DNA of 64,000 nt from Populus alba (Eukaryota; Streptophyta; Magnoliopsida; Malpighiales; Salicaceae): contig NC_133289.1 in the NCBI RefSeq assembly GCF_005239225.2, forward strand, positions 14,244,889 through 14,308,888, in the 5' to 3' direction. Positions 35,071 through 51,151 of this stretch are shown piece by piece. The notes under the pieces were generated by a model, which saw nothing but the letters and a program-made list of their open reading frames with translations, was not told where the DNA came from and searched no databases. The position numbers and the translations under genes are program-made. Within the stretch, counting starts at the first letter, position 1. Every line of letters starts with the position of its first letter.

Positions 35071-36965
35071 CTACTCCACACATATTGCTTCAAGCAACTT
35101 CTGACAATCATCACTCACTTCCACATTCTCCATCTTCAATCTGCGACGCATCATTTGGCTTTTTCTTCCAGCAGCTGCATACGTTCTAATCAATGACTCA
35201 AATACCTCCACCGCTACATCATCTACAGCCTTCTTCAAAATCTCAATAAGATCTTCTGCACCATCCACATCCTTCTGCTGCTCAAAATGTGCCATCAAAG
35301 ACCCTACAATCACAGGTGATGGCACCCACTTTTGACCATTCCCTCTACCAGCAGATACTGCGTTGGCTATACAATCAACAGCCAATTTGACATCCCTGTT
35401 TTTCAAATAATAATCACAAAATATTTCCCAGGTTTTAGAATTAGGTTTGGCTCCTCTCCTGCGGGCCCTTTCCTTGAGTTCCTCTGCCTTGTCTACCAAA
35501 CCTTCCTTCGCATATGCACTGATGATAACATTTGCAACCCTGATATCATATGTTGAGCACCCAGATTCCCATTCCCTGAAGCACTTCTCTGCACCAGGTA
35601 CATCTTTCAAGTTAACCAGCACCTGGATCATATTTAGATAGCTTATATTTGCAGTTTTAGGAAATGCCAGCCTCAAAGAACGCCATATTCGATAAACTTC
35701 AAGCAACTTTCCTGTTCGGCCATACAAAGTAATCAGGAACTGGAAAGCAAAAAGATCTTTGTTTGCATTTATCTTCTCCAATTCCTTAAGTGCCTTTTCT
35801 GCCTTATCAAAATAGCCAGCATCAACATAAATCGAGGCTAAGTTGCTATATGTTGTCCAATTCGCAGCAACTCGGCCATCCCTCTTCATCTCTTCTATCA
35901 CTCTTTCAACACCAGAAATATCATTTACAGCTGCCAGAGCCCTCATCCAGACATTGTATGTGTAAGAATCTGGCTTGACATTGTCAGCCTTCATTTCCTG
36001 TATAATTGCTGGGATCCTTTCGGGCTGACCCACTTTTGTGTAGAGAGTCATAAGGCTGTTGTAAGACATGGAGCTCAAACCAAGATTGAGTTCCTTCATC
36101 TTTTCAATGAGAGCTTCTGCTTCTTCAGTCATCAATTCTTTACAGTAACAGTTGAGAAGAGCTCCATATGTTTGAAGGTTCTTGGATGTTTCAGGAAGAT
36201 CAATGAAGTAATTTTCTGCAGCAGGTATGCCTCGAGTTTTGGCAACTAGATCAAGATGGATAGCTTGATCACTAACTGTTTTATTCATGCCCCTACTAGA
36301 CATAGTTTCTGATAGCTGTAAACAATGAAAGAAGTAAAAATAATGATATACAATATGCAGGGTATGATTAAGAGATTTAAAGTAGCACATTTATGATTAT
36401 CTGTAAACAATGAAAGAAGTAAAAATAATGATATACAATATGCAGGGTATGATTAAGAGATTTAAAGTAGCACATTTATGATTATGACCTAATATCCATT
36501 AAGAGCAAAAAATTAAGGTAAAACATTGTTTAATTGGGGGATACAGACAATACCACTAGTTTGAGACAAATGGTCATAGATTAACTGCAAGGCAAAAGAC
36601 AAATGGACGCAGATGTTCATAAAATTCAGCATGTTTCACCTTCTAGATTCAGACAATCATAACCCATAATATCACAAACGAATAATTAGAATAACAAGCA
36701 TACAGGTAAAGAAGATTGGGGGTTTGAGGAAGGATACCTTGACAGCTGGGTAATAAAGGTTGCGACTGCGAAGCTTCTTGATAGTGTCACCAACTTCCCA
36801 TTTGAAGACACGCTTGGAGCTCTTGAGGAACTGATTTAACTGTTGTCTCACACTAACCTCTGAGCTGCCTTCTTTGAACAGCCTCACATACAGTGCTTCT
36901 TCTAGGTATTTCTTTGATCTTTTTGTCACGCTTTTTGTCCGCCCATATAACTGTGGCATCACCAT
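35071..36965 (-). CDS. pentatricopeptide-repeat protein, At1g60770 orthologue, 490 aa
   Basis: Two coding exons: 36965-36738 (76 codons, starting MVMPQLYGRTKSVTKRS) and 36315-35071 (415 codons with stop). They join in phase at PAVK|LSET with GTATCC donor and TTTACAG acceptor. The protein is a P-class PPR array; the segment SYNSLMTLYTKVGQPERIP is one clear repeat, and YTYNVWMRALAAVNDI is the next. The landmarks VRQQLNQFLKS, FKWEVGDTIKKLR and MNKTVSDQAIHLDLVAK match what I recall of Arabidopsis At1g60770 nearly residue for residue, and the length is almost the same. PPR proteins bind organellar RNA. No C-terminal E/DYW editing domain is present, so the role is more likely RNA stability or translation; the target is unknown. 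ATG 36959 is an alternative start. Confidence 0.92.
36316..36485. repeat. perfect 85-bp tandem duplication at the PPR intron 3' end
   Basis: Copies 36316-36400 and 36401-36485 appear identical by eye. The unit begins, on the gene strand, after ...TTCATTGTTTACAG, so the splice acceptor has been duplicated and a decoy copy lies 85 bases upstream of the real exon 2 edge. Confidence 0.93.
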
Positions 36966-37441
36966 TCTTTTTGATCTTTGACAATAACCGAATGGAAACA
37001 ACGGATATCAAATAAAAATATCATCATTGTTACTCAAATGCCAAACATACTGAAGTTGTTCACATTCAGTTTCCATAACACAATGTGTCGAAGTCCCAAA
37101 CAATTGTTGAGATTTGGCAATAAAAGAAGAGTAATTTCATTTCAACAGCCAGCTAGGAAATTAATTCTCAAAAATTCTACAGTAAATGCATAATTAGCTG
37201 AATTCCAAAGAATGATATTCAGCAAAGCATAGGTGAAAAGAAATAAAAAAAAATGTCAAAATTGAATGATTACTCAAGAACTGTCCAAGCTGATGTTTAA
37301 TACTTCCTTCTAGTTCTAACCACTCTGAAACTTGACAAACATTTATCTCACTTAGCTCTATGATTCAATCAAATACAGAACGATTCATATAAGCAGACTC
37401 AACGACGAAGAATATGTTACATATTTACCGTTACCACTCAC

Positions 37442-37620
37442 CTTGCAAAGTATGCCCAAGTTCAAGCCGAAGCAAGGTCGATCCAAGCAGAGCTTGATAA
37501 ATAGAATAATGGGCTGCCACTGTCAGGCTCTTACAACAAGAGAACGACGGCCGATGGCTAAGCAGGCTTGGGTTGGTGGAGTTCCGGCGTGACGCTTTAA
37601 TACACCGAGAATTAGTTACA
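37442..37620 (-). other. probable non-coding first exon and promoter of the PPR gene
   Basis: A less AT-rich block ends on the minus strand in CTTGCAAG|GTGAGT at 37442/37441, a strong splice donor, and has no ATG. It is the likely 5' UTR exon, with an intron to about 36975 before the coding ATG. Transcript data would settle it. Confidence 0.55.
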
Positions 37621-38743
37621 GTGGGTGTAGGTCTGTTTAGGGTTTAAGGAAATGAAGGTAAGTGAATTTGTTTTCTTTACTTTTCATTAACTAGGTTTTA
37701 GTCATTTTATTTATGAAAACCTCAATTTAGTCCCAAACCTATATATACCTTTATCAATTAGGCCCCGAATATTTATATACTTCTCAGTTTCATCCTTCAA
37801 TTTCTTCTAATAGTTTAAGTCTAATATACATATTTTATCCGCTAAAACAATGTCGATTTTAAACAACTTTGATGGAAAAAATAATAAAATTAACATTATT
37901 TTTGTTTAATGTGCATATTATGTATTAAAATGATATCTTTAGATCAAAGGTATTTGATTGAGAGTATTTTAAAACATTCAAGGCCCAATGTATAAAATTT
38001 ATACAGGTTTAAGACTCAATTGAGAATAAATATTTAGATTAAAGACTAAATTGGATTTTTTTTCTTTTTTAAAACTTTTAGTCTTCTCAAAGCTACCCTA
38101 TATTTGTACAATGTAACAAAGTTATCAACTGTCTCATTTTAGATAGTGTTCCGCTCTATGTTAGTTTCTGTTTTTTTTTTTTTTTAAATGCAGTAAAATG
38201 ATGTTTGGTTATCTTCAGCAGCTGTGTTTTGACCATGGGACCCACAAAAAATTGGACAAGTTAGTTATTTAGGGCATCTATTCTTGAAAATTATATATTT
38301 TCATGAACTTTTAAAAATGTCTTGATTTTAATGTCGTGAAAATTTATTATAACATGCTTGAAAAAAATGTTTACATGTAGGTTGATAGAATACCAACATA
38401 TTTACTTTGCTTATTGAAGAAAAGACAAACATTTAGCATATCTAATCAACTAGAATTTAAATTCAAATTTATTATAGTAAAAACTAGTAATCTAACCCTC
38501 GTGGGTTGGATAAATTTTTTTTCAACTTAACAAAATATTGAGATCTCAAGAAATTATTTGGTATTCTTATTAAACTTAACTTAACTTATAAATTTTGAAT
38601 TATCTTGAACTAACTTCTTATCTAGCTCTAATTTAAAATTAATTTTGTGAAAGTTGTCCTGATATAATTCAGTTGACTTGATGGATCCAAAAACAACCTG
38701 GTTAACCAATAAAAAATGTGGTTTGACTTTTAAAAAAATTAGA

Positions 38744-38745
<2 letters not shown>
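37621..38745. other. gene-free DNA with short degenerate phrase block
   Basis: From 37690 to 38060 the text CTCAATTTAGTCCCAAACCT and AATTAGGCCCC recalls the phrase arrays elsewhere. The rest is AT-rich, with a T-run at 38171. No gene is seen. Confidence 0.4.

Positions 38746-38791
<46 letters not shown>
38746..38791. repeat. (TA)n microsatellite
   Basis: About 23 uninterrupted dinucleotides. The Ile/Tyr-rich frame across it is an artefact. Confidence 0.92.
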
Positions 38792-38793
<2 letters not shown>

Positions 38794-38939
38794 AGACAAT
38801 AATATATTATATTGATCTAAACTTCGTGACTTAACCCCCAAACTCGCGACTACGATAATAGAATCTAATAGGTTTAACAACTTTATTTTTTAAAACTGTC
38901 TTTTAGTTAATGATATTATAACAACAATAAACGCTCGCA

Positions 38940-39784
38940 TAATTGAGTACCAACCAAATATTAAAACATTTGTTTGATACTATAATAACATCATAGAAAG
39001 CAAATCAAAATAATTTATGAAGATCAGTTCAAAATCAATCAAATATTGAATGATAAAAATTAATAAATATAAAAAGTAAACAAATATTCAATCGAAAGAA
39101 AGAAAAAAAATAGAAGATTGAATTAAAAGAAAATGAAATTATTTGCATTGTTATTAAATTGAACCCTAACATGTCAGCCTTGAAACCTCTCAAACCGACT
39201 TTTAGCTTAACCATGGTTTAAAATTATCCTATATGGAAGTTGACTTTACATGATTCAATTGACTTGGCAGGTCCAAAGACAACCTGGATGGCCGATAAAA
39301 GCATTGTTTGGCCACAAAAAGATTTTAAGATGATATTTTTTTTAATATTAAAATGATGGTATAGTGGATCAGCCTGGGCTTTGCGGCTTAACTTGCAAAA
39401 CCCTTAACCTGGATCATTGACTCTACTAGGTTTAAAAAAGTTGTTTTTAACTATTATTATTTAATGATATGATAACAAAATAAACGCTTACAAAAATTGA
39501 GTACTAACTAAATATCGAGATATTTGTTGGAAACTGCGATAATTTTATAGAAAAAAACTGAAATAAATTATGAAAACCAGTTTAAAATTAATAAAATATT
39601 GAATGAAAAAATCAAAAGAAAACATTTTTTAAGGTAGAATTGAGTACCAACCAAATATCAAGATGTTTGTTGGAGACTGTGATAATTTTATAGAAAAAAA
39701 AATCCGAAACAAATTATGACAACCAATTTAAAATTAATAAAATATTGAATGATGAAATCAAAAGAAAATAATTTTAAAGGTAGA

Positions 39785-39788
<4 letters not shown>
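38940..39788. repeat. diverged ~143-bp repeat units, tandem pair plus an upstream copy
   Basis: Units starting TTGAGTACYAACYAAATATC lie at 39499 and 39642 (period about 143), and a related unit starts at about 38942. Each contains TTTGTTGGARACTGYGATAATTTTATAG and TAATAAAATATTGAATGA. Also related to the units at 42600-43800. Non-coding, family unknown. Confidence 0.7.

Positions 39789-39819
<31 letters not shown>
39789..39819. repeat. (TA)n microsatellite
   Basis: About 15 dinucleotides at the end of the 143-bp repeat pair. Confidence 0.9.
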
Positions 39820-39823
<4 letters not shown>

Positions 39824-40469
39824 TTGAATTTTTTAAAAAAAATTAGGTGCTTCATTATTGGAAGAAAGTTTGAATTTTTTTTTAAAATTAAGCCGGTTCA
39901 TTGTTCATATGAATGGTGAATCGCCATAATGTTTTTATTTTTTTTAGTAAAAAGAATGATACTATGCACTAATTTCTACTTATTGTTGCATCAACCTTCA
40001 AAACATTTTATATTTATAACAAAACAAATAGTTGGTGTTGTTATGTTCTCAAAGGAAAGATTTCAAGCTAAGCATCCATTTTGTGCTGCCTTACCCTTTC
40101 TATTACCATAATTAAGGTAAAGATTTTTATTATTTATTAATTAATAAAAGAAAAAAAAATCAAACAATCGAATAATAAAGACAATTATCTTATCAAAAGA
40201 GAGGATCAATATAAACTCTTTATGAATTTATTATAATCAATATAAATATCAATACATCTTTTATGTGAACTCGGAGCCACACACAAGAAAAAAGAAATCC
40301 AAGAACACTAAACAAAATTTGGTTGATAAAACATTGACAAATTACCTGAAGGGCGGCACCAAAACTATGGTGTCATAGAATGATCCCCTAGGTATTTCCT
40401 CCTACATTGAGCATGCTGAGGATAAGATAAGAAGTTCTTTGTAAACCTTTTTTTTTAAAAAAAAAAAAA
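39820..40469. other. gene-free AT-rich DNA
   Basis: Contains a repeated AAGTTTGAATTTTTT phrase (39820-39890). A somewhat GC-richer patch (40350-40410, GGGCGGCACCAAAAC) is unassigned. Confidence 0.4.
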
Positions 40470-41300
40470 ATACATTCTAACAACATTTGGATTGATGAAC
40501 TATTTATTTATATACATCTTAAATTGACATCTAATACCATCTTCACTAAATATTTTTGAATTAGATAGTGTGTATTTAATAAAACTATCAACCTCGTTAC
40601 AATAATTTATCTTGCACAATCTTTCAGATGAAATTCAATATATCTAATAATAATCATCTAGTACTTATATGAAACCAATAGAAAATATTGATAACAACAT
40701 GTATTAATTAATAATGTTAACTAAATAAATTATTGATACCCAACAAATTAGCTATTACCGGTTTAACTCAAGCTTATTCAATCTATTTTAATATTACTCT
40801 TAAATCACTATTAATTTTCTAAAAATATTCAAATTCTTCCAAATTTACCAAAATTTTCAACTTAAATAATAAAATTGATAAAATATAAAACGTGCTCATT
40901 AAATAAGCCATTATTTATTTCATTATAAAACATCTAAATTACAAAATCAAACTCAATTTCATCAGATGAAAGACAAATACATTTTTTTAAAACCTCAAAC
41001 AAACCCTAACATGTACAAATCATACATTTATACAACATAGTTTTATGGGAAAAAGCTATAAAACAAGTAAACACATAAACAAACTACATATACTACATCA
41101 AAATGCCAAAAAAATAATATTTTAAAAATATGTTACAAAAAAAAAGGTAGCTTTGCTTAATTTGTGATAAAATATAGATGTGATATCTACTGTTTTCTGC
41201 AGAATAAAAATGAAGAAGAAAAAATGAGGGAGTGTGAGAAGGGAGGTTATATGTTAGGTTATAACTTAGATATTAATGACAAATTGACAGATTCACCGAA
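40470..41300 (-). pseudogene. decayed second CACTA remnant (transposase-associated domain)
   Basis: The plus-strand text ATCTAATACCATCTTCACTAAATATT...CTCGTTACAATAATTTATCTTGCACAATCTTTC aligns base for base with gaps to 27668-27800 in the intact CACTA copy (ATCTGGATAC... and CCGTTACAATAATCCATCCTTCGCAATCC). Its minus translation keeps NYCNEVDSFIKY and DGIRCQF against DYCNGVQGFINFA and GGIRCPC. At about 41285 GACAGATTCACCGAATAT may be a worn subterminal motif. All frames are broken. Confidence 0.6.
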
Positions 41301-42599
41301 TATTATTAGCAACAATATTTTTTGAATAATTTTGTTTATAATAATATGTTATTTTTTTTCATTCATTTATTTTCAACTGTAATTCTCTCTGTATTTATAA
41401 ATGAAAATTTTTTGTTTGTGTATATAAAGAGAAATAGCGAGAAGATATTTCATTGGTAAAAATCACTAAGATTTACCATTGAGTTTTTTTTTTTTTTTTT
41501 TATGGATATTTCCATTTGTATTTGATAATTTTCTAATAGGAAGTATGCTTTGACATCTGTTTCTTTCTGGTTTTTTATATTTTTGTCTTTTCGTGACCAT
41601 TTCATGTTCACATATGTCAAAGCATGATTTATGCTTATCTAATGCAAAAGTTGTTGTTTCCCATCAAACCCGTTATCCTTTTTGCTCTTTATATTGTCTC
41701 GATTGCGTTTTCACGCTACTTTTGCACCAAATTCTCTTCCATGAACTCCAACAATATTCAATATTTTGAAACATTTTTCGTTTTTTATTTCATCCAAGTA
41801 ACACTCAACAAAATTTGATACGCCAAAAAAATAGGAATAAATGTTTGCTGCGTATCACGAGCTAAGTAGCTGGTTAATACTAGATGAAAATTCATAGGCT
41901 ACTTAAAAAATGGGGAAAAAAAGAGAACTTGCTAGCTTTTAAAGATGTTAAATTTTTTTATTTATTTATTAACATGGATATTCGACTGAGTTTATGCGCA
42001 TTTTGACTAATCTCACGACTCTTGAAATTAACAACCATATAAGTCTCCAGTAGCCATTATATTAGCAACTACAGGGCTCGAACTTGAAACCATAAAAAAA
42101 AATAAAACCTTTGATTCTAAACTCTTACTACTGAACTATCTACTAAAAAGTTAAAGATATAAATATCTTGCTTACCAAGGCTTTGGTGAGAGATTATTAG
42201 GGAAAGAAAAGGAGTTTTGAACAGAGTGGGGGAAGTACTTCCAATCTTTACCGAACCACCCATCAGCCATTCAGACCTAACTATCCATGTTAGGTTACAT
42301 TATTATGAGGACAGGTATATATTACAGGCTTTGTGACATAACAAAGAAAACATAATTCAAATTTATGTCTTGGAACCATATTTTTGATAACCTTGAAGCC
42401 TTCGTTTAAAATTAATAATGCAATATATTTTTTAATAAATTTATTATTAAATGATAAAATTAAAAAATAATAAATTAAAAATAATTAAAAGATATAAAAA
42501 AAAAACATCATATCAGTAAGTAAACTCATCAAATCTATAAATCGGGTAAGTTGAGTTAGTACGTATGAGTCACTTGGATTATAATTTGTTTTTTTTTTA
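41301..42599. other. gene-free stretch
   Basis: AT-rich DNA with a T17 run at about 41486. The 64-aa frame at 41624-41818 has no recognisable features. Confidence 0.4.
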
Positions 42600-43800
42600 A
42601 ATTATTTTTTTATTTAACTATATGATAACAAAAATAAATGATTGGTGAAATCAAACACCAACTCCATATCACGATGGTTTTTTTAGACTGGGATAACCTC
42701 ATAAAAGGTGAAGTGAAACCAATTATGAAATTGAATTTCTAATTAACTCAGTATTTAAGAATGAAATAAAAAAAAAACTAATTTTAAAAAAATTAAACTT
42801 ATCTGGCCTGCAAATCAAGTCCCAGCCAAACGTGTGAATAGGTCCATAATTTTTTTTTTAACTATATGAGAAAAAAATAGATGATAAAAAAATCAAGTTC
42901 AATTAAAAAAAAACAATCCATCAAACTCGTAAACCAGGGCAATCCGATTTACCTTAGCAAACTTGCAAACCATGCTAACCTCATAGAAAGGTAAAATAAA
43001 AGGAAACAAATTATAAAGCCAAATTCTCAACCATCTCAATATTTAAAAATGATAATTTTTTTTTTAAAAAAAATTATAACAAAAATTCAAGAATAAAAAA
43101 AAAAGTAAAACATTGTGGATTACTATTGTCATTAACAGTGCAATGTGTGTGGGTGGACAATAGTTTCTTCACACCCTTTAATTTTTGTTACTTTATAAAG
43201 TTTAATAACATGACTTTAATAAAAAAAAAAAACTATTTTTTTAATTATATGAGAAAAAAAATAGACCATAAAAAATCAATAATAATTAAAAAAAAATATA
43301 ACCCACCAAACTTGTAATCTGGAACAACCTGAGTTATCTTACCAAACCCGTAAATCATGCTAAACTCATAAAGAAAAAAATAAAAAGAAGCAAATTACAA
43401 ATCTAAATTCTCAACAATCTCCAATTTAAAAAATGAAATTGGCGAAAAAATATTTGAAAAAAAAGAAAAAAAGCAATAGTAATCCACAATGAAATGAGTA
43501 TTGGGTGAACAATAATTTCTACATATTCTTTAATTTTATTATTTTATAAAGTTTAATAACATGATTTTTTTTAAAAAAAAATTTTAATTATATGAGAAAA
43601 AAAATAGACTATAAAAAAAGTCAAGTTCAATTAAATAAGACAATCTACTGAACTCGTAAATCGAGGCAACCTATATTATCTTGACAAACCCGTAAACCAC
43701 GATAACCTCATGTAAAGGTAAAATAAAAAAAAATACAAAATTAAATTCTTAACCATTATAATTTTAAAAAATAAAATCAGTAAAAATAATTTTTAAAAAA
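42600..43800. repeat. array of diverged ~245-383-bp units
   Basis: The anchor AACTATATGA/ATTATATGAG followed by AAAAAAATAGA occurs at 42617, 42861, 43244 and 43587. Between anchors comes a repeated order of text: AACTCGTAAAYC.GG.CAACC, then CATGCTAACCTCATA, then GTAAAATAAA, then CTCAACCATCTC. Units 2 and 3 also share CAATAGTTTCT...TTTATAAAGTTTAATAACATGA. Strongly diverged non-coding repeat. Confidence 0.7.
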
Positions 43801-44695
43801 TCATAAAAAAAATTCAATCAATCCGGCGGTTTGACAGTGTGAAGGGCGTTGTCATAAATGATTTCAATAATTCATATGGCAGGACACACTCGGACATCAT
43901 TTATAAGCGCAAACATTAGAAGATGAACTCAGCATAAGACACCGTTTCAGATCTGAATCGAAAAAGGTTTGTCAGCTTCACTAACTGCATGGCTAAAAGC
44001 TACTACTGTATAGACTTGGGCACATCCTCTTTAAAGATCTAGCACATCACTTCCACACAACAGCTCCGACTACAACTCAATCGTCCAGCGAGAGAGAGAA
44101 AGACACTGTGTCTCTCTGTTAATTTCTGGTTTCAATCAAAACGGCAAGAACAAACAGCTACGGCCTCTCTATCTCTCGGTATCATCTCTCAACGTGCACA
44201 CAATTCCTACCACTCAAATCAGAGTATTAGATTTGAGGCCGGACGCATGGTAATCATCCCAGGTAAATGTAAGATGAGTAGGGCTGATGCAATCAGCATT
44301 CTTTCCAAGTTCCCATCACTTGCTGCAGGAAATTTCCATGCTTACGATGCGCAAACCCAAGTATCAAGAATTTAATCAACAAAATGCAAAACAGATTTTG
44401 AGTCAATTCCTTCAAAGTTCTGTTCCATCATGGTTTTCAGCTAGACAGAGGTTGCCCTAAAAGCTAAATAGATAACATGTAGAACCTAGAGGATGTTTAG
44501 TGCTATGGTAAAGAATTTAAAAAATGTTTAGTGCTGTGGTTGAATTGTAGTTTTGTAAAAACAAAATTAAAAAATAATTGTTTCAAATTATTTTTTATGG
44601 TTTTGATATATTAATATATTAATAAAAATATTATTTTAATATATTTCAACAAGAAAAGATTCTCAGAAACAACACTATTAAACACCCCTCGGTAA
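43801..44695. other. 3' flank of the UBC37-like gene with unassigned mixed-composition block
   Basis: 43900-44460 is distinctly less AT-rich than its surroundings and may be a transcribed region (a long 3' UTR or non-coding RNA), but no open frame or known RNA is visible. It holds an AGAGAAAGACACTGTGTCTCTCT palindrome near 44095-44117. Confidence 0.35.
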
Positions 44696-47564
<2,869 letters not shown>

Positions 47565-48267
47565 TTCGCGATTTGCAGGTTCTCTTCTCTCTTTTTTTTC
47601 CGGTTTTGGTTTGGTTTCCGTGGGTTTTTGTTCATAACCTTTTATAATCTACAAGTTCTATTTTTTGTTTTCTTTTTATGTAATTAAAATAGAATCAAAC
47701 AATTAATAAAATAAAACTAACCAATCAATCACACAAATCAATATCAATTTTTTTTTATTTGAAAGCTTGATGTGGAAAAAATAACAAATCTGTAATCTAT
47801 CTAAAAACTTCCACTTTTACAAATAGTAAGATTATAAAGTATTTTTTTTTTAATTAAAACTAATGGTTACAATATTTAAATCTTTTTAAATAACCTTTTT
47901 TTAAAATACAATAAGATGAAATAAAAGGAGTTCAGAGAAATACTGGCAAAATTGATAACCTCATTTTATAATAGAACAACCAATTTAAACACTTTTAATT
48001 TTCAACCCAATCATACAAAATGAAGAGCTATATATTTATAATATATTATCAAAGTTTTTGCTCGATACAATGATAAATAAGTTATCAATACAAAATTTAA
48101 CTGTCTGCTCAAGCTACCAATGTTTAAGCTCTCCTTTTCTTTCTTTCTTTCTTTCTTTTTGTTTGTTAGTATGACCTTAAATAAAATAGAGATAGCCCTT
48201 GTATATATGATAAGCCTTTTTTACTTCCTTTATAATGGTGTGATCCTCTTTAAATGGTGTGATACCC
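47565..48267. other. UBC37 promoter, then Copia LTR remnant
   Basis: 47565-47640 is probable 5' UTR and promoter. From about 48100 to 48267 the minus strand may be the 3' LTR of the Copia relic to its right, starting TGGGTATCACACC after a purine tract. A CTTT microsatellite-like run lies at 48132-48160. Confidence 0.4.
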
Positions 48268-51151
48268 ATAAAAAATCTCCCCCTCACACACCATGTGAGG
48301 AATTCACTATAACAACAATTATTTTATAAGCTTTAATTTGGTGGGCTTTACCAAGTCCACTTGTCTTTTATAAAACTAAAACTTCTCTTTCGATAGAAGC
48401 TTGGTGATTATATCTGATACATTATCATTGGTATGGATCTTCTCAACAACAAAATACTTCATCTTTATAGCATTTTATATCCATTGGTATCTAACCTCAA
48501 ATTATTTTGATTGAGAGTGAAAAATAAAATGCTTACTAAGATGGATTGCACTTTATATATCAAAATGCAACACAAAGTTCATTTGCATTAAGTCAAGTTC
48601 AACTTTTACCCTCTTTTGTAAGAGTAATGTAATTAGCTTCTGTAATGGGTAATGCAACACATTTATAACCTTGATTTCCATGAAATTGCCCCTTGCAAAA
48701 GTCATTAGATACCTTGATATAAACTTTCTAGAATTAAAATCATCAACCATATATATGTATTTGTGCATCCACTAGCATATGTTTACCATTATCAAATATA
48801 AACTCAAACTAGAAGTGTTGTGAGATACACAAGTATCCATTTCATTATTAACCAATGTTCTTTGCTAGGATTGGAGAGGAATCAACTAACTATACCAATA
48901 ACATGAGTTTTATTTGGCCTTATGAAAACTATGGCATACATTAAGCAATCAATTGTAGATATATAATGAACCTTCTTTATCTCATTTATTTCTTCATCAC
49001 TTAAAGAAAATTATTTAAAAATTAGTTGAAAGTGACTTGCAAATAGAGAACAAATAGGTTTGGACTTACTCATGTTGAATCTTTTAAATACCTTTTGAAC
49101 ATTTCTCTTTTGAGATAACCAAAGTTTCTCATTCTTTTTATTACAAGTAATCTTCATGCTAAAAATTTATTTTACTGGTCCTAAGTATTTCATTGAAAAA
49201 GACTTGCTTGACTTTCCATTCAAGCTCTAGATCTTTTTAGCATCATAATCAATAGGTGAAAACAATAAGGTTACCATTAGAAAATCTTTTTATAAACACA
49301 TAATGATCAAAAGTGGCACTGCCATAACCATGCTCTATCAAAAAAGAATCAAACTTCTTGTACCACTACATTAAAACTTGCTTCAACCCACACAAACTCT
49401 TCTTCAACTTAAAAACTAGTTGCTCTTTGCCTTTCACTTCAAACTCTTTAAGCTACTCCATGTAAATCTCCTCATCTAAGTCACCATGGAGAAAAGTAAT
49501 TTTCATATCAAGTTATTTAACTTCAAGATTCAAACTAGCAGTTAAATCAAGCATAACTTGGATTGAAAACATCTTAACCATAAGTGAAAATATTTCTTTA
49601 AGTCAATACCCTTTTTTTAACCAAAACCTTTCATAACCAATCTTGCCTTATACTTTGGTTGTGAGCAATTTTCTTTAATTTTCAACTTGAACATTCATTT
49701 ATTTTTGAGTGCTTTCTTGCCTTTAGAAAACTTTATTAACTTGAAATTATTGTTCTCGTGCAAGGATTTCATCTTTTCTTGTATGGCTTTTAGCTATTCT
49801 TTTCTCTTTTTATGTGACATAACTTCATCAAAACATTTTTAACTCTCCCCCATTAGTAACCAACATATACTTACGAGGAGAATATATGGTCTAGTGGACC
49901 TTCTCAACTATGACTCATCTAAAGCTTTTTTAATAACATGTTTATGAATAATATCATCATCATCATTAGTAGCTGGCTAAGGATCATTAACTAATGGATT
50001 AAAAGGAAAACCTATCATTATCATCATTTTTATCTCCTTTATGATTAAAAAGCATCAAAGGTAATTGTGGAGTAAGTCTTGAATCCAAATTAGTAGGAAC
50101 AAAAATAGTAAATTCTATATTATCCTTTTATTAAAAGTCTTTAATGGTTTGATCTTCAAAAAATACTATATATCTACCTCTAACAACTTTCTTCTCTTTT
50201 GGATCCCTTAACCTATAACCAAACTTACCATCTTTAGAGCCCAATAAAACAAATTACTTAGTCTTGATGTTAAGATTAGAACTTTCATATCTAAAAACAT
50301 GTACAAATACCTTGCAACTAAACACTTTTTAATATACATAAGAAACATATTTTCCTTTCTATACTCTATCTGAAACATCAAAATAAAGAGGGGCTGATGA
50401 AGAAAGGTTGATCATGGAAATTGTGATCTTTATTGCATCACCCTAAAAGGATTTAGGTAGTTTAGCATGAGAGAGCATATATATAATTCTTTCAATAATA
50501 GTTATGTTCATTCTCTTAGTGTAACAACCTGGCTTTTCAAGCTCAAAACAATAGTAAATTTATTTTTGTACTTGACACATTTCGTGTCGGTAATTGGCGA
50601 ACCTATTCCCTTACATCATCAAAATACAATCCATACATCAATAATAATCAATATTTCATTTAAAAGTGAATCTTATATAAACACATAATATTCTGTTTGC
50701 ATGATTAGAAGTTTACAATATAAAATATACCTACATAGACATGAGTTTGCATTCTTATCCTACTAATAGTCATCACGAACTTTAAACAAAAGGATATAAT
50801 CATAGTTATACATTTAGTACATTGATTCATACAAAATACTTCATGATTTAGAATGAAACTACATGATTCCTTGTAAAAGTGGGTTCCCGTGTATTGGGTT
50901 TTTCTAGGCACTTCGTTGGTATGATTTCCTTGTTGCAGTACAAGCATTTATAAGAATGCAATTACTTAATAATAATAATAATGATAATAAATGGTCTGAC
51001 GTTTTAATGAAGCATTAACATTATCTCATGTTTGAAGTGTGACATTTATAGTCCCTTCATCTACTTGATATGAAAAACTTGTAGTGCATATAGATGCACC
51101 AATTCTTGCAATTAGCCATAATCTCAAATCTGGCTATCCTCTCAAGGCATC

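Noticed and set aside
38581..38880. 99-aa frame with an Ile-Tyr repeat
   Set aside because: The repeat is the (TA)n microsatellite; flanks are AT-rich non-coding DNA.
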